Shown: positions 8,481 to 17,626, counted from the first letter of the stretch. The stretch is 48,944 nucleotides of DNA from Gordoniibacillus chartarius (GCF_042432825.1 NZ_JBHLWN010000120.1:1-48944); one strand, 5' to 3'. Program-made: numbers and translations. The notes: generated from the letters alone by a model not told the origin.

Positions 8481-10100
8481 CTATCCTCCTACCTTCCCGG
8501 CAGCGCCGCTTAGCAGCTGATTCATGCCGTTCAGCGTATGCAGCAGCGGCTCGCTCAGGACGCTCGGATAGATGCCGAGCAGCAGAATGAAGGCGACGAG
8601 CGCGATCATCGGGATCGCCTCGCTCAGCCTCGCATCGCGAATCCCTTTGTAGACGTCAGGCATCGGTCCGAATGTGATGCTGAGCACCCCGCGCAGCACA
8701 TATGCAGCAGTTAACACAATGCCCAGCGCACCGACGGCCGTCAGCGCCGGGTACGTAGCGAACAGGCCGAGGAACGCCAGAAACTCGCTGACGAAGCCGG
8801 ACAAGCCCGGCAGTCCGAGCGAGGCCATACCCGCAACCAGCAGCATACCGCTCATGAACGGAACCGACTTGGCCAAGCCGCCGAGCGAGCCGAGCTCGGT
8901 CGTCTCCGTCCGCTCGTAGATGCTGCCGACAAGCAGGAACAGCAGCGCCGAGATCAGACCGTGGGAAACGAGCTGGAACACCGCGCCTTCCAAGCCGGTT
9001 ACGTTAAAGGACGCGATGCCGAGCAGCACGATCCCCATGTGCGAAATACTGGAGTAAGCCAGCACCAGCTTGAACTCCTTCTGCACAAAGGCTAGAGCGG
9101 CACCGTACAAAATATTGATGACGCCGAGAACGGCAAGCAGCAGCGCCGCTTCCTTCGCCTGCGCCGGGAACAGCAATATGCCGAACCGGATGAGACCGTA
9201 GGCGCCCATCTTGAGCAGAATGCCCGAGTGAATCATGACGATGGAGGGCGGCGCTTCCGTATGCACGCGGAGCATCCACGTATGGAACGGGAAGATCGGC
9301 AGCTTGATGCCGAACGCAACGAGCAGCATGCCGAACAGCGTCCACTTCATCGTATCGGTCAGGTAGAACGGGTTGCCCTGCTCCGCGCGGTTCACGAACG
9401 ATTCCGCGTTCTGGAGCAGATTGCCGGTAATGGTCGCGATATCCCCGCTGTAGGAGAGGATGACTTCGTTGTTCGTCTGCGTGAGCGAGAAGCCGGCCGT
9501 AGCGACGAGGATCAGGAACGCGATCAGCATGATCGCCGATCCGATACCGTTGTATATCAAGAATTTGTTCGCCGCCCGCTCGCGGTCGACATACCCCCAG
9601 ATGCCGATCAGGAAGAACATCGGAACGAGAGTAATCTCAAAGAACACGAAGAACAGGAACAAATCTTGCGCCATGAATACCCCATACATCCCGGTCTGCA
9701 GCAGCAGGAACAAGATGAAATAGGTTTTCCAGCGCTTCTTGATTTGGAACGACGCCAGCGCGGCCATCGCCGAGACGAGCGCCGTCAAGAACACCAGCGG
9801 CAGCGATACGCCGTCGACGGCTAAGCTGTATTTGAAATCGAAGTAGAACGACGTAATTTGCTCCAGGCCTTCCTTATTCAGCGGGACGTGAATCCAGCTG
9901 TACGATTCCTTGAATTGCAGCGGATCGGCGGAGGATTGGTAACCGGCATACATCGAACCGGCCAGCGCCAGCGATACGAGCGAAGCGATCAGGGCGATCG
10001 TCTTGATCAGGCCGCCCCGCTCCTTCGGCACGAACATCAGCAGCAGCGCGCCCAGCAGCGGCGTGAAGGCGATTAACGTTAATATCGGCAGATTATCCAA
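8481..10100 (-). CDS. nuoM: NADH-quinone oxidoreductase subunit M (antiporter-like)
   Basis: A 539-residue membrane subunit of the same family as NuoN and NuoL. Landmarks are FVFFEITLVPMFFLIGIWGY (with the conserved Glu of helix 5), FGIKLPIFPFHTWMLRVHTEAPPS, and KLVLAYSSISHMGIVLLG. The start is a TTG codon, with AAGGAGG 10 bases upstream; the frame overlaps the end of nuoL by 8 bases, which implies coupled translation. The hydrophilic loop around residues 225-265 (LLQNAESFVNRAEQGNPF) is longer than I would expect. It should contribute one proton channel. Confidence 0.96.
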   Translation of the reverse strand: MDNLPILTLIAFTPLLGALLLMFVPKERGGLIKTIALIASLVSLALAGSMYAGYQSSADPLQFKESYSWIHVPLNKEGLEQITSFYFDFKYSLAVDGVSLPLVFLTALVSAMAALASFQIKKRWKTYFILFLLLQTGMYGVFMAQDLFLFFVFFEITLVPMFFLIGIWGYVDRERAANKFLIYNGIGSAIMLIAFLILVATAGFSLTQTNNEVILSYSGDIATITGNLLQNAESFVNRAEQGNPFYLTDTMKWTLFGMLLVAFGIKLPIFPFHTWMLRVHTEAPPSIVMIHSGILLKMGAYGLIRFGILLFPAQAKEAALLLAVLGVINILYGAALAFVQKEFKLVLAYSSISHMGIVLLGIASFNVTGLEGAVFQLVSHGLISALLFLLVGSIYERTETTELGSLGGLAKSVPFMSGMLLVAGMASLGLPGLSGFVSEFLAFLGLFATYPALTAVGALGIVLTAAYVLRGVLSITFGPMPDVYKGIRDARLSEAIPMIALVAFILLLGIYPSVLSEPLLHTLNGMNQLLSGAAGKVGG

Positions 10101-11964
10101 GTTGGAAGAACCTCCTTCCCGCCAAGGCGAGCGCCAGGATCAACAGACCCAGCAGCGTAATGAGTCCGTAAGTCTGAACTTGCCCGTTCTGCAGGCGCAG
10201 GCCTACTCGGCCGATCCCCACCGCAGCAGCGGAGACGAGCCGAACGATACCGTCCACGACGTACACGTCGATCAGCTGCAGGATCGAGCCAATCAGGCGG
10301 AGTCCGCCGACAAACACCGCGTTGTACAGTTCATCGATATAATACTTGCGGTATACGAGCGTGTGCAGCCACGGCAGCTTGCCGGCCACCGCACTGCCCC
10401 TCGCCGTGCCCCGCGCGTACATCACGTAACCCAGGCCAATGCCCAGCAATCCGGCGAGTGTCGACATAATCATAACCGGCCAGTTCGCATGCTCCGCTTC
10501 GGCATGGCCGCTCAGCCAGGTGCCCAGCCAGCCGTTAAACGGCGTGAAGACGAAGCCGGAGGCGACCGCCAGCGCCGCAAGGACGATGAGCGGAAGCGTC
10601 ATCGAAGCCGGAGACTCGTGCGCGTGATAGTCGGAGCGCTGCTTCCCGGTGAAGACGAGGAAGAACAGCCGCGCCATGTAAAATGCCGTGAAGAACGCCG
10701 CAACGAGCCCGACCCAGAAAAGCGGCTGGTTGTGCTCATAAGCGGCCGAGAGAATCGCATCCTTCGACCAGAAGCCCGACAGCGGCACAATGCCGGACAA
10801 CGCCAATGCGCCGATAGCGAACGTTATGGTCGTCACTTTCATTTTGCCGGACAGTCCGCCCATCTCCCGGATATCCTGCGTATGTACCGCATGAATGACG
10901 GAGCCCGCTCCAAGGAACAGCAACGCTTTGAAGAAGGCGTGGGTGAACAGGTGGAAAATTCCCGCCGTTGATGCGCCGAGGCCCAGCGCCATCATCATGT
11001 AGCCGAGCTGGCTCACGGTCGAATAAGCGAGCACGCGCTTAATATCGTTCTGCGCCGTACCGATCGTAGCCGCGAAGATCGCCGTGAAGCCGCCCACATA
11101 AGCGACAACGAGCATCGCATCCGGGGACGCTGCGAAAATATCCATCGTCCGCGCCACCAAATAGACGCCCGCCGCAACCATCGTCGCCGCGTGAATGAGC
11201 GCGGAAATCGGCGTCGGGCCTTCCATCGCGTCAGGCAGCCACGTATGCAGCGGGAATTGGCCGGATTTGCCGGCGGCGCCGACGAAGATCAGGATCGCGA
11301 TGAGCGTAGCGATGCCCGGATCGATTTTACCCTGGGAGAACGCGTTATGAATCGCACTGAAATCCAGGGAATGCCCCGGCATATACCAGAACAGCAGCAG
11401 AATCGCCAGGAACAGCCCGACGTCGCCGACGCGCGTTACGATGAATGCCTTCTTCGCCGCGGCGCGCGCTTCCGGCTTATGGTACCAGAAGCCGACGAGC
11501 AGGAACGAGCAAGCCCCGACCAGCTCCCAGAAAATATACAGCTCCAGCAAATTGACCGAAATGACAAGCCCGAGCATCGAGAACGAGAACAGCTGAATGT
11601 AGCTGAAGAATACGTTGATCCGCTCGTCGCCGTGCATATAGCCCTTCGAATACAAATTGACCAGCAGGCTGACCAGCGTGACGACGACCATCATGAGCGC
11701 GTTGAGGTTCGTCACCTCAAAGCCCATGTTCAGCTGGACATCTCCGATGCGCAGCCAGTTGATTTGAGCCCATGTAAAATCCTGCGTATGGCCAAGCCGC
11801 TCTACGAAGATCAGTACCGCAAGCACGAAAGAGGCCAGCATCGCTCCAATCGAGATGTAGGCGCCGAATTCGCGAAGCTGGCGTCCTCCCGCCAAGAGCA
11901 CAAGGAAGGCGAGCAGCGGGAACAGCGGAACGAGCCAGGCATACGACGTATATACGGAATCCAT
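10093..11964 (-). CDS. nuoL: NADH-quinone oxidoreductase subunit L
   Basis: The distal antiporter-like subunit of complex I, 623 residues. It has the NuoL-specific landmarks FWELVGACSFLLVGFWYHKPEARAA (split by a conserved Glu in a helix), GKSGQFPLHTWLPDAMEGPTPISALIHAATMV, and KRVLAYSTVSQLGYMM. The C-terminal part holds the long lateral helix and a last helix ending RRFFQLG. Start ATG with AGGAGG 11 bases upstream; nuoK ends 15 bp earlier. As in other members it should transport a proton and couple the arm mechanically. Confidence 0.96.
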   Translation of the reverse strand: MDSVYTSYAWLVPLFPLLAFLVLLAGGRQLREFGAYISIGAMLASFVLAVLIFVERLGHTQDFTWAQINWLRIGDVQLNMGFEVTNLNALMMVVVTLVSLLVNLYSKGYMHGDERINVFFSYIQLFSFSMLGLVISVNLLELYIFWELVGACSFLLVGFWYHKPEARAAAKKAFIVTRVGDVGLFLAILLLFWYMPGHSLDFSAIHNAFSQGKIDPGIATLIAILIFVGAAGKSGQFPLHTWLPDAMEGPTPISALIHAATMVAAGVYLVARTMDIFAASPDAMLVVAYVGGFTAIFAATIGTAQNDIKRVLAYSTVSQLGYMMMALGLGASTAGIFHLFTHAFFKALLFLGAGSVIHAVHTQDIREMGGLSGKMKVTTITFAIGALALSGIVPLSGFWSKDAILSAAYEHNQPLFWVGLVAAFFTAFYMARLFFLVFTGKQRSDYHAHESPASMTLPLIVLAALAVASGFVFTPFNGWLGTWLSGHAEAEHANWPVMIMSTLAGLLGIGLGYVMYARGTARGSAVAGKLPWLHTLVYRKYYIDELYNAVFVGGLRLIGSILQLIDVYVVDGIVRLVSAAAVGIGRVGLRLQNGQVQTYGLITLLGLLILALALAGRRFFQLG

Positions 11965-11979
11965 GTCCGAGTCACCCTC

Positions 11980-12285
11980 CTATCGCTTCATTGAGTCCAT
12001 ATCGGTGACGTCGGTCGTCCCCCGGCTTCGGTACAAATTCATCAAAATCGCAATGCCTACAGCCACTTCAGCCGCAGCGATCGTAATGTTGAACAAGGAA
12101 AAGATTTGCCCGGTCAGCGACGGCACCGCGCCGTACTTGGCGAACGCAACCAGGTTGAGGTTGACCGCATTCAGCATGAGCTCTACCGAGAGCAGCACGA
12201 TGACGGCATTTTTCTTCGAGAGCGCGCCGTACAAGCCGATGCAGAACAAAATCGCCGCAAGCGTCAAGTAAGGAGTAATGCCCAT
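11980..12285 (-). CDS. nuoK: NADH-quinone oxidoreductase subunit K
   Basis: A 101-residue three-helix subunit. The conserved acidic residues inside helices 2 and 3 are visible (VLLSVELMLNAVNLNLVAF and NITIAAAEVAVGIAILM). An upstream in-frame TTG falls inside the ribosome binding site (GGAGGATTG), so the ATG at 12285, 6 bases from GGAGGA, is the start. Only 2 bp separate it from nuoJ. It corresponds to ND4L in mitochondria and is part of the E-channel. Confidence 0.96.
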   Translation of the reverse strand: MGITPYLTLAAILFCIGLYGALSKKNAVIVLLSVELMLNAVNLNLVAFAKYGAVPSLTGQIFSLFNITIAAAEVAVGIAILMNLYRSRGTTDVTDMDSMKR

Positions 12286-12287
12286 CT

Positions 12288-12818
12288 TCAATCCTCCTCC
12301 CTCTTCGCGACGACAATCGCGCCGATAAAGGCGACCGTCAGCAGCACGGACATGATTTCGAACGGGATTACGTATTGGTTGAACAGCAGCTGGCCGATTT
12401 GCAGCGTATTATCCTTCGCCTGAATCGGCTCGCCGGACGGCTTTATGGCCGCATTCTGAATCGCGTAGAACAAAATTCCGAACAAGCCGAGCGCACCGAC
12501 CAGCAGCAAGCCGTTATGCCATGGCCGGTTCGGCTCCTCTTCGGCTTCGCCGTGATGGCGGGTCATCATAATCCCGAACACCATCAGAATCGTAATTGCG
12601 CCGGCGTAGATCAGCACCTGCACCCAGCCGACGAACTCCGCGTCCAGCGTAATGTAGATGCCGCCGAGAGCAAGGAAGGTGAGCGACAGCGCCACCACCA
12701 TATGCACCACTCGGGTCAGCGAGATCATGAAGATCGCTCCGCAGATCGCCATCAAGGCGAACACGAAGAACACGAGATTTTCCCCCGAGCTCATGAACGT
12801 AAGGAGGTTGTCAAGCAT
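12288..12818 (-). CDS. nuoJ: NADH-quinone oxidoreductase subunit J
   Basis: A 176-residue five-helix subunit (ND6-like). The conserved helix 3 with its pi-bulge glycine/tyrosine area is visible as LALGGIYITLDAEFVGWVQVLIYAGAITILMVFGIMM. The start overlaps the nuoI stop by 8 bases. A GGGGGG tract lies about 11 bases upstream. It sits at the base of the membrane arm near the quinone chamber. Confidence 0.95.
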   Translation of the reverse strand: MLDNLLTFMSSGENLVFFVFALMAICGAIFMISLTRVVHMVVALSLTFLALGGIYITLDAEFVGWVQVLIYAGAITILMVFGIMMTRHHGEAEEEPNRPWHNGLLLVGALGLFGILFYAIQNAAIKPSGEPIQAKDNTLQIGQLLFNQYVIPFEIMSVLLTVAFIGAIVVAKREED

Positions 12819-13263
12819 TCGCCTTGGCGCCCCCCTTCGGCATCGCCGAATTGTTATCCTGGCGCACGTTCTTGTTGTTTTCGCTCAGCCACTTCATGTC
12901 CTTAAACAAGTCGTCGCGGCTGTAGGTGCTCAGCTCGAAGTTATTCGTCATGACGATCGCTTCCGTCGGGCATACCTCGGTGCACAGATCGCACAGAATG
13001 CAAATTTCGAAGTTGATGTCGTACGTGTCGATCACTTTGCCCTTCTTCTCCGGGTCCGGGTTCGGCTTGCCGGTCAGCGTGATGCACTCGGTCGGGCAGA
13101 TGCGCGCGCATTGGTTGCAGACAATGCACTTGTCCGGCTCGAAATGCTGTATGCCGCGGAACCGGTCCGGCATCTGAAGCGGCACATCCGGGTACGCATA
13201 AGTGATTTTCTTCTGGGTCAAATTTTTGAACGTAACGCCGAGGCCTTTCATGATCCCTTTCAT
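12811..13263 (-). CDS. nuoI: NADH-quinone oxidoreductase subunit I, 2x[4Fe-4S] ferredoxin-like
   Basis: A 150-residue protein that should carry clusters N6a and N6b, passing electrons toward NuoB. Two canonical CxxCxxCxxxCP motifs are seen: C46/C49/C52/C56 and C88/C91/C94/C98. The start overlaps the nuoH stop in ATGA. A second Met at residue 5 has AAAGGG 3 bases upstream and is a possible alternative. The tail (NNKNVRQDNNSAMPKGGAKANA) is lineage-variable. Confidence 0.96.
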   Translation of the reverse strand: MKGIMKGLGVTFKNLTQKKITYAYPDVPLQMPDRFRGIQHFEPDKCIVCNQCARICPTECITLTGKPNPDPEKKGKVIDTYDINFEICILCDLCTEVCPTEAIVMTNNFELSTYSRDDLFKDMKWLSENNKNVRQDNNSAMPKGGAKANA

Positions 13264-14276
13264 GCTTTGCCGACCCCCAGTGCAATTAGAATGGCGCTGA
13301 CGAAAATATTCAGTATCGCGAGCGGCAGCAGCACCCGCCAGCCGAGTCCCATCAGCTGGTCGATGCGGATTCGCGGCAGCGTCGCGCGCAGCCAGAAGAA
13401 GAAGAACACGATGAACGAGAATTTGAGCAGGAACCAGATGATTCCCGGGATAAAATCAAGGAAAGGCAGCGGCGCATGCCAGCCGCCGAGGAACAGCACC
13501 GTTGTCAGCGAAGCGATCGCGAACACATACACGTACTCCGCCAGCATGAAGAACGCGAAGCGGAAGCCGCTGTACTCGACGTGATAGCCCGCCACGAGCT
13601 CCGACTCCGCCTCCGGCAAGTCGAACGGCGTCCGGTTCAGCTCGGAGATGCCGGCAATGACGAATACGACGAAGCCGATAATTTGCGGGATGAAGTTCCA
13701 ATGCCAGATGCCGCCGGCCTGCCCCTCAACGATGAGGCGCAGGTTCAGCGTTCCGCTCATCATCACGATGCCGACGACAGAGATGACCAGCGGCACCTCG
13801 TACGAAATCATTTGCGCCGCCGAACGCATCCCGCCGAGCAGAGCGTACTTGTTGTTGGACGCCCAGCCGCCCAGCACGATGCCGAGCGTGGAAATGCCGG
13901 ACAGCGCCACGTAGTACAGAATGCCGACGTCCAGGTCCGCGAGGAACAGGTTGCCGGCGAACGGCAGCGTCGCAATGACGGCGAACGAAGGAATGAACGT
14001 AATGACCGGCGCAAGAATGAACAGATGGCGTTCGGCCTTGCGCGGGATCGTGTCTTCCTTAATGAGCAGCTTCGCAACGTCGGCTACGGATTGAAGCAGT
14101 CCCAGGGGGCCTACCCGGTTCGGGCCGACCCGAAGCTGCATCCAGCCGATGACTTTGCGCTCGAAGTAGATCGCGTACGTGACGAAGCCTAGCACGATCA
14201 GCAGCATCACGATACCGATCGCCAGGAAAATCAAGAAGTTCGTCAGCGTCAGCTGCTGCTGGAGGAGATCCAACAT
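13260..14276 (-). CDS. nuoH: NADH-quinone oxidoreductase subunit H
   Basis: A 338-residue eight-helix subunit that lines the quinone entry channel and links the peripheral and membrane arms. Signature segments are ERKVIGWMQLRVGPNRVGPLGLLQ, DVAKLLIKED and SELNRTPFDLPEAESELVAGY, with the acidic loop used in quinone coupling. The stop of nuoD overlaps the ATG by one base (TGATG), with GAGG upstream. Confidence 0.97.
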   Translation of the reverse strand: MLDLLQQQLTLTNFLIFLAIGIVMLLIVLGFVTYAIYFERKVIGWMQLRVGPNRVGPLGLLQSVADVAKLLIKEDTIPRKAERHLFILAPVITFIPSFAVIATLPFAGNLFLADLDVGILYYVALSGISTLGIVLGGWASNNKYALLGGMRSAAQMISYEVPLVISVVGIVMMSGTLNLRLIVEGQAGGIWHWNFIPQIIGFVVFVIAGISELNRTPFDLPEAESELVAGYHVEYSGFRFAFFMLAEYVYVFAIASLTTVLFLGGWHAPLPFLDFIPGIIWFLLKFSFIVFFFFWLRATLPRIRIDQLMGLGWRVLLPLAILNIFVSAILIALGVGKA

Positions 14277-15556
14277 CAGGCGTCAACCTCCCCGACTACG
14301 ATATCGATGCCGCCAAGAATCGTGATCAGGTTCGTCATCGTCTCGCCGACAAGCAGCTTCGGCAGAATCTGCAAATTGACGAACGACGGACGGCGGAATT
14401 TCAGACGGAACGGCTCCTGCTTGCCGCGCGAAATAATGTGGCAGCCGATCTCGCCGCGCGGCGATTCGATCGCCGCATACACTTCGCCTTCCGGCGGGCG
14501 GATGACGCGCGGCACCTTGCCCATCGTCTCGCCTTCGCTTGGGAAGCGTGCTACCGCCTGCTCCAGAATGCGGAGTGATTGGCGGATCTCTTCGATACGC
14601 AGCAAGTACCGGTCGTAGCAGTCGCCGTTATGCGATACCGGTACGTCAAAATCGAACTGGTCGTAGATGCAGTACGGCTGCGATTTGCGCAAATCCCAAT
14701 CGACGCCCGTGCAGCGCAGGTTGGCGCCGGACAAGCCGTAATTGATCGCCGTCTGCGCGTCGTACTTGCCGATTCCTTTAATCCGCGCCAGGAAAATTTC
14801 GTTGCCGCTGACGAGGTTGTTATATTCGTCGAGACGCTTCCGCATATAAGGCACGAAGTCGCGCACCTTCTCGATCCAGCCGCTCGGCGCATCCCACTTC
14901 ACCCCGCCGACCCGCATGTAATTGTAGGTCAGACGCGCGCCGCATAGCTCGTTGAACAGGTCGATGATGATCTCGCGGTCGCGGAACGCGAACAAGAACG
15001 GGCTCATCGCGCCGATATCGAGCAGGTACGTGCCCCACCAGACGAGGTGGGATGCGACGCGCTGCAGCTCCATCACGATCAGACGCAAGTACTGGGCCCG
15101 CTCGGGGATTTCGAGCTGCATCATTTTCTCCACGGCATTGACCAGCACGTAATTGTTCGTCATCGCCGATACATAGTCCATACGATCCGTGTAAGGGATA
15201 ATTTGCGTGTAGTTGAGGTTCTCCGCCAGCTTCTCGGTACCGCGGTGCAGGTAACCCATGACCGGAATCGCTTCGCGGATCACTTCTCCGTCCAGCTTGA
15301 CGATGACGCGGAATACGCCGTGCGTGCTCGGGTGCTGCGGTCCGACGTTGAGGAGCAGCTCCTCGGTACGCAAACCGCCTTGGCCGGCTCCTTGCTTCAC
15401 CTCGCGCAGACCGCCTGCCGTCGCTTCGTGCTCGTCACCCGCTCCCGGCGGATTCAAGAAGTCGACCGTCGGGTCGACCGTATCCCGCAGCTTGCCCTCG
15501 CCGTCCGTCCGGCCGCCTTCCGCCGATGCCGGTTCCATTCGTTCTAGTCGTGCCAC
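14276..15556 (-). CDS. nuoD: NADH-quinone oxidoreductase subunit D with N-terminal extension
   Basis: A 426-residue quinone-site subunit of complex I. The conserved part starts about residue 62 with LRTEELLLNVGPQHPSTHGVFR, whose HPSTHG loop approaches the quinone headgroup, and ends in the family motif LGGIDIVVGEVD. Before it lies a polar, Gly/Glu-rich extension of about 60 residues (SAEGGRTDGEGKLRDTVDPT...). The GTG start is well supported: GGAGGT lies 7 bases upstream and overlaps the end of nuoC, so the extension is probably translated. No internal start with a comparable site was seen. The extension resembles in composition the larger one in NuoC, encoded just upstream. Confidence 0.95.
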   Translation of the reverse strand: MARLERMEPASAEGGRTDGEGKLRDTVDPTVDFLNPPGAGDEHEATAGGLREVKQGAGQGGLRTEELLLNVGPQHPSTHGVFRVIVKLDGEVIREAIPVMGYLHRGTEKLAENLNYTQIIPYTDRMDYVSAMTNNYVLVNAVEKMMQLEIPERAQYLRLIVMELQRVASHLVWWGTYLLDIGAMSPFLFAFRDREIIIDLFNELCGARLTYNYMRVGGVKWDAPSGWIEKVRDFVPYMRKRLDEYNNLVSGNEIFLARIKGIGKYDAQTAINYGLSGANLRCTGVDWDLRKSQPYCIYDQFDFDVPVSHNGDCYDRYLLRIEEIRQSLRILEQAVARFPSEGETMGKVPRVIRPPEGEVYAAIESPRGEIGCHIISRGKQEPFRLKFRRPSFVNLQILPKLLVGETMTNLITILGGIDIVVGEVDA

Positions 15557-15559
15557 AGC

Positions 15560-16684
15560 CTACACCTCCGGGTCCAGCGGTTCGTAATCTTTACGCAGCG
15601 GATGGCCGACCCAATCGTCCGGCATCATAATCCGGGTGAGGTTCGGATGTCCGGGGAAATCGATGCCGAGCAGATCGTACGCTTCCCGCTCGTTCCAGTT
15701 GGCCGTTTCCCATATCGAAGTTACGGACGGTACACTCGGATGCTCCCGGTCCGTCTTGACCTTCACGCCGTATTCCCGCTTCGACGTAATCGACAGCAGG
15801 TGGTATACGACTTCGAGATGCGTTTCCTGATCGACGCCGGACAAGTTGCGAAGATAATCGCACTTGAGCTCCGTATGATCGCGGAATACTTTGGCCGCTT
15901 CCGGCCACAGCTCGCCCTTGATGACGACGCATGGCCGATGGCTATCCATCTCGTTAATGTATGCTTCAGCAATCACATCGTCGCCGACCGATTCCTTCAG
16001 AATCTCGACAAGCCTGTCGAGCAGCGGCTGGTTCGGCGACGGCTCCTTCGGCCCGGCGTCCTCGGCCGCGGCCTTCGCCGCGCGCGGCGTCCGCGCCGGG
16101 CGCTCGCCTGACGGCGCCGCTGCAGCGCCGTCGCCAGTGGCAGCGCCCTCGGCCGTCGCTGCCTTCCCTTCGGCGGCTGCCTTCGCCGCCGCCCGTGCCG
16201 CGCGCGCTTCCGCAGCCGCGCGCAGCTTCGCTTCCCGCTCCGGGTCCGCCGCCGGAGCCGCCGCTGCAGGCGCGCCTTCGGCCGCCGCCTGCCCTGCCGG
16301 TGCAGGAGCGTCTGACGCCAGCTCCTTCACCGCTTCCGCGACCGCGCCGGGATCGGCGTTCACGCCGCGGCCCTGCGCATCCTCGGCGTTCAGCTTCGCC
16401 TCGGCCGCCTGCTCGCTCGCGTTCCCCTCGCCGATGTCCGCCGCCGCCGGCTGCTCGCCGACCGACGACTTGACGCCTTCGGTCGTATCGCCCGCGCCGC
16501 CTTCCCTCGCGCCGGCTGTGCCGGCTTCACCCGAGCTTGCGTCCGCGCCGGCATTACTTGCACTTGCACCTGCGCCTGCCGCTTCACCGCTCTCGCCCGT
16601 CTCTTTCCCGGTCTTCCCTGCAGCATCCACAGCTTCAGCTCCCGCTTCGGCGCCGTCCTCCGGCTTCTTCCCCTCTTCGCTCAT
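15560..16684 (-). CDS. nuoC: NADH-quinone oxidoreductase subunit C with ~215-residue Ala/Glu/Gly-rich extension
   Basis: A 374-residue protein. Only about residues 216-374 match the 30-kDa NuoC fold (SIWETANWNEREAYDLLGIDFPGHPNLTRIM and HPLRKDYEPLD near the end). The first 215 residues are low complexity: mostly Ala, Gly, Glu, Asp, with runs such as AAAEARAARAAAKAAAEGKAA that would form charged helices. The ATG overlaps the nuoB stop (ATGA) and has AGGTGA 7 bases upstream, so the extension begins at the true start. Extended NuoC proteins are known in Bacillus cereus relatives; the role of the extension is unknown. NuoC bridges NuoD and NuoB in the connecting module. Confidence 0.94.
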   Translation of the reverse strand: MSEEGKKPEDGAEAGAEAVDAAGKTGKETGESGEAAGAGASASNAGADASSGEAGTAGAREGGAGDTTEGVKSSVGEQPAAADIGEGNASEQAAEAKLNAEDAQGRGVNADPGAVAEAVKELASDAPAPAGQAAAEGAPAAAAPAADPEREAKLRAAAEARAARAAAKAAAEGKAATAEGAATGDGAAAAPSGERPARTPRAAKAAAEDAGPKEPSPNQPLLDRLVEILKESVGDDVIAEAYINEMDSHRPCVVIKGELWPEAAKVFRDHTELKCDYLRNLSGVDQETHLEVVYHLLSITSKREYGVKVKTDREHPSVPSVTSIWETANWNEREAYDLLGIDFPGHPNLTRIMMPDDWVGHPLRKDYEPLDPEV

Positions 16685-17202
16685 CGGTTGGTCACCTGCT
16701 TCCCGGTTTTCGCCTCATAGCGAATCTTCTCCTGCAGCTTGTTGATGCCGTAAATAAGCGCCGCCGGATTCGGCGGACAGCCCGGGATATACACATCGAC
16801 AGGAACGACTTGATCGACGCCCTTCACCACCGCATACGACTTCACGTACGGTCCGCCGGCCGTCGCGCAGGAGCCCATAGCGATTACCCATTTCGGCTCC
16901 GGCATTTGATCATACAATCTGCGCAGCAGCGGCGCCATTTTCTTCGTTACCGTGCCCGCCACAATCATCACATCCGATTGCCGCGGCGACGTACGGAAGA
17001 TGACCCCGAACCGGTCAAGGTCGTAGTGCGATGCACCCGTCCCCATCATCTCAATGGCACAGCAGGCCAGACCGAACGTCAGCGGCCACAGCGAATTGCT
17101 GCGCGCCCAAGCCTTCAGCTCCTCCAGCGTCGTCATGAACACGTTGCGCTCGAGCTCTTGTCGTTCTTCGAGCGTAATATTTTCTAATTGGAGTTGGTCC
17201 AT
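16681..17202 (-). CDS. nuoB: NADH-quinone oxidoreductase subunit B (cluster N2)
   Basis: A 173-residue subunit that holds the terminal [4Fe-4S] cluster N2. The four ligands are visible as C47-C48 (LACCAIEMM), C112 (MGSCATAGG) and C142 (IPGCPPNP). The open frame continues 37 codons upstream, but that part overlaps nuoA in another frame and looks unlike NuoB. The ATG at 17202 has AAGGTG 5 bases before it. It overlaps the end of nuoA by 19 bases. Confidence 0.96.
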   Translation of the reverse strand: MDQLQLENITLEERQELERNVFMTTLEELKAWARSNSLWPLTFGLACCAIEMMGTGASHYDLDRFGVIFRTSPRQSDVMIVAGTVTKKMAPLLRRLYDQMPEPKWVIAMGSCATAGGPYVKSYAVVKGVDQVVPVDVYIPGCPPNPAALIYGINKLQEKIRYEAKTGKQVTNR

Positions 17203-17552
17203 TGCAGCACCTTCTTCTTCCAGGCATAGAGTAATCCGACAGCAAGCAGTGCAACGAAAATCAGCATCTCCACAAGCGCAAACAGCCCCAGCTTCTGGTA
17301 AGCTACGGCCCACGGATACAAGAATACTGTCTCCACATCGAATATAACGAACATTAAAGCGAACAAATAGTACCGAATGTTAAACCGAATTTGCCCTTCG
17401 CCTACCGGCTCGTTTCCGCTCTCGTACGTGGTCAGCTTCGGATCGATCGGCTTACTCGGTCTCAGCAGCTTGCCGATCGTGAGCGCGGCGACAGGCAGCA
17501 AAATCCCAAGCCCGATGAAAATCGCCACAATCACATAGTTGTTGGTATACAT
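17184..17552 (-). CDS. nuoA: NADH-quinone oxidoreductase subunit A
   Basis: First gene of the operon; 122 residues, three helices. The family signature YESGNEPVGEGQIRFNIRYYLFALMFVIFDVETVFLYPWAV is complete, including the loop that meets the quinone chamber. GGAGG lies 13 bases upstream of the ATG, slightly far. A sigma-A promoter lies about 75 bp upstream. With genes A-D and H-N but no E, F or G, the encoded enzyme lacks the NADH-oxidising module. Confidence 0.96.
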   Translation of the reverse strand: MYTNNYVIVAIFIGLGILLPVAALTIGKLLRPSKPIDPKLTTYESGNEPVGEGQIRFNIRYYLFALMFVIFDVETVFLYPWAVAYQKLGLFALVEMLIFVALLAVGLLYAWKKKVLQWTNSN

Positions 17553-17626
17553 TGGGATGTAACCGCCTCCATGTTTGTTTTCTTTGGTGACCGAATTCCT
17601 ACACCTCGTACTTAGGTCCGACCCCC

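Noticed and set aside
7025..14192. Plus-strand open frames of 200-520 codons opposite the nuo genes
   Set aside because: Low-complexity, Arg/Gln/Glu-rich products typical of antisense to GC-rich membrane genes; the minus-strand genes are unambiguous.
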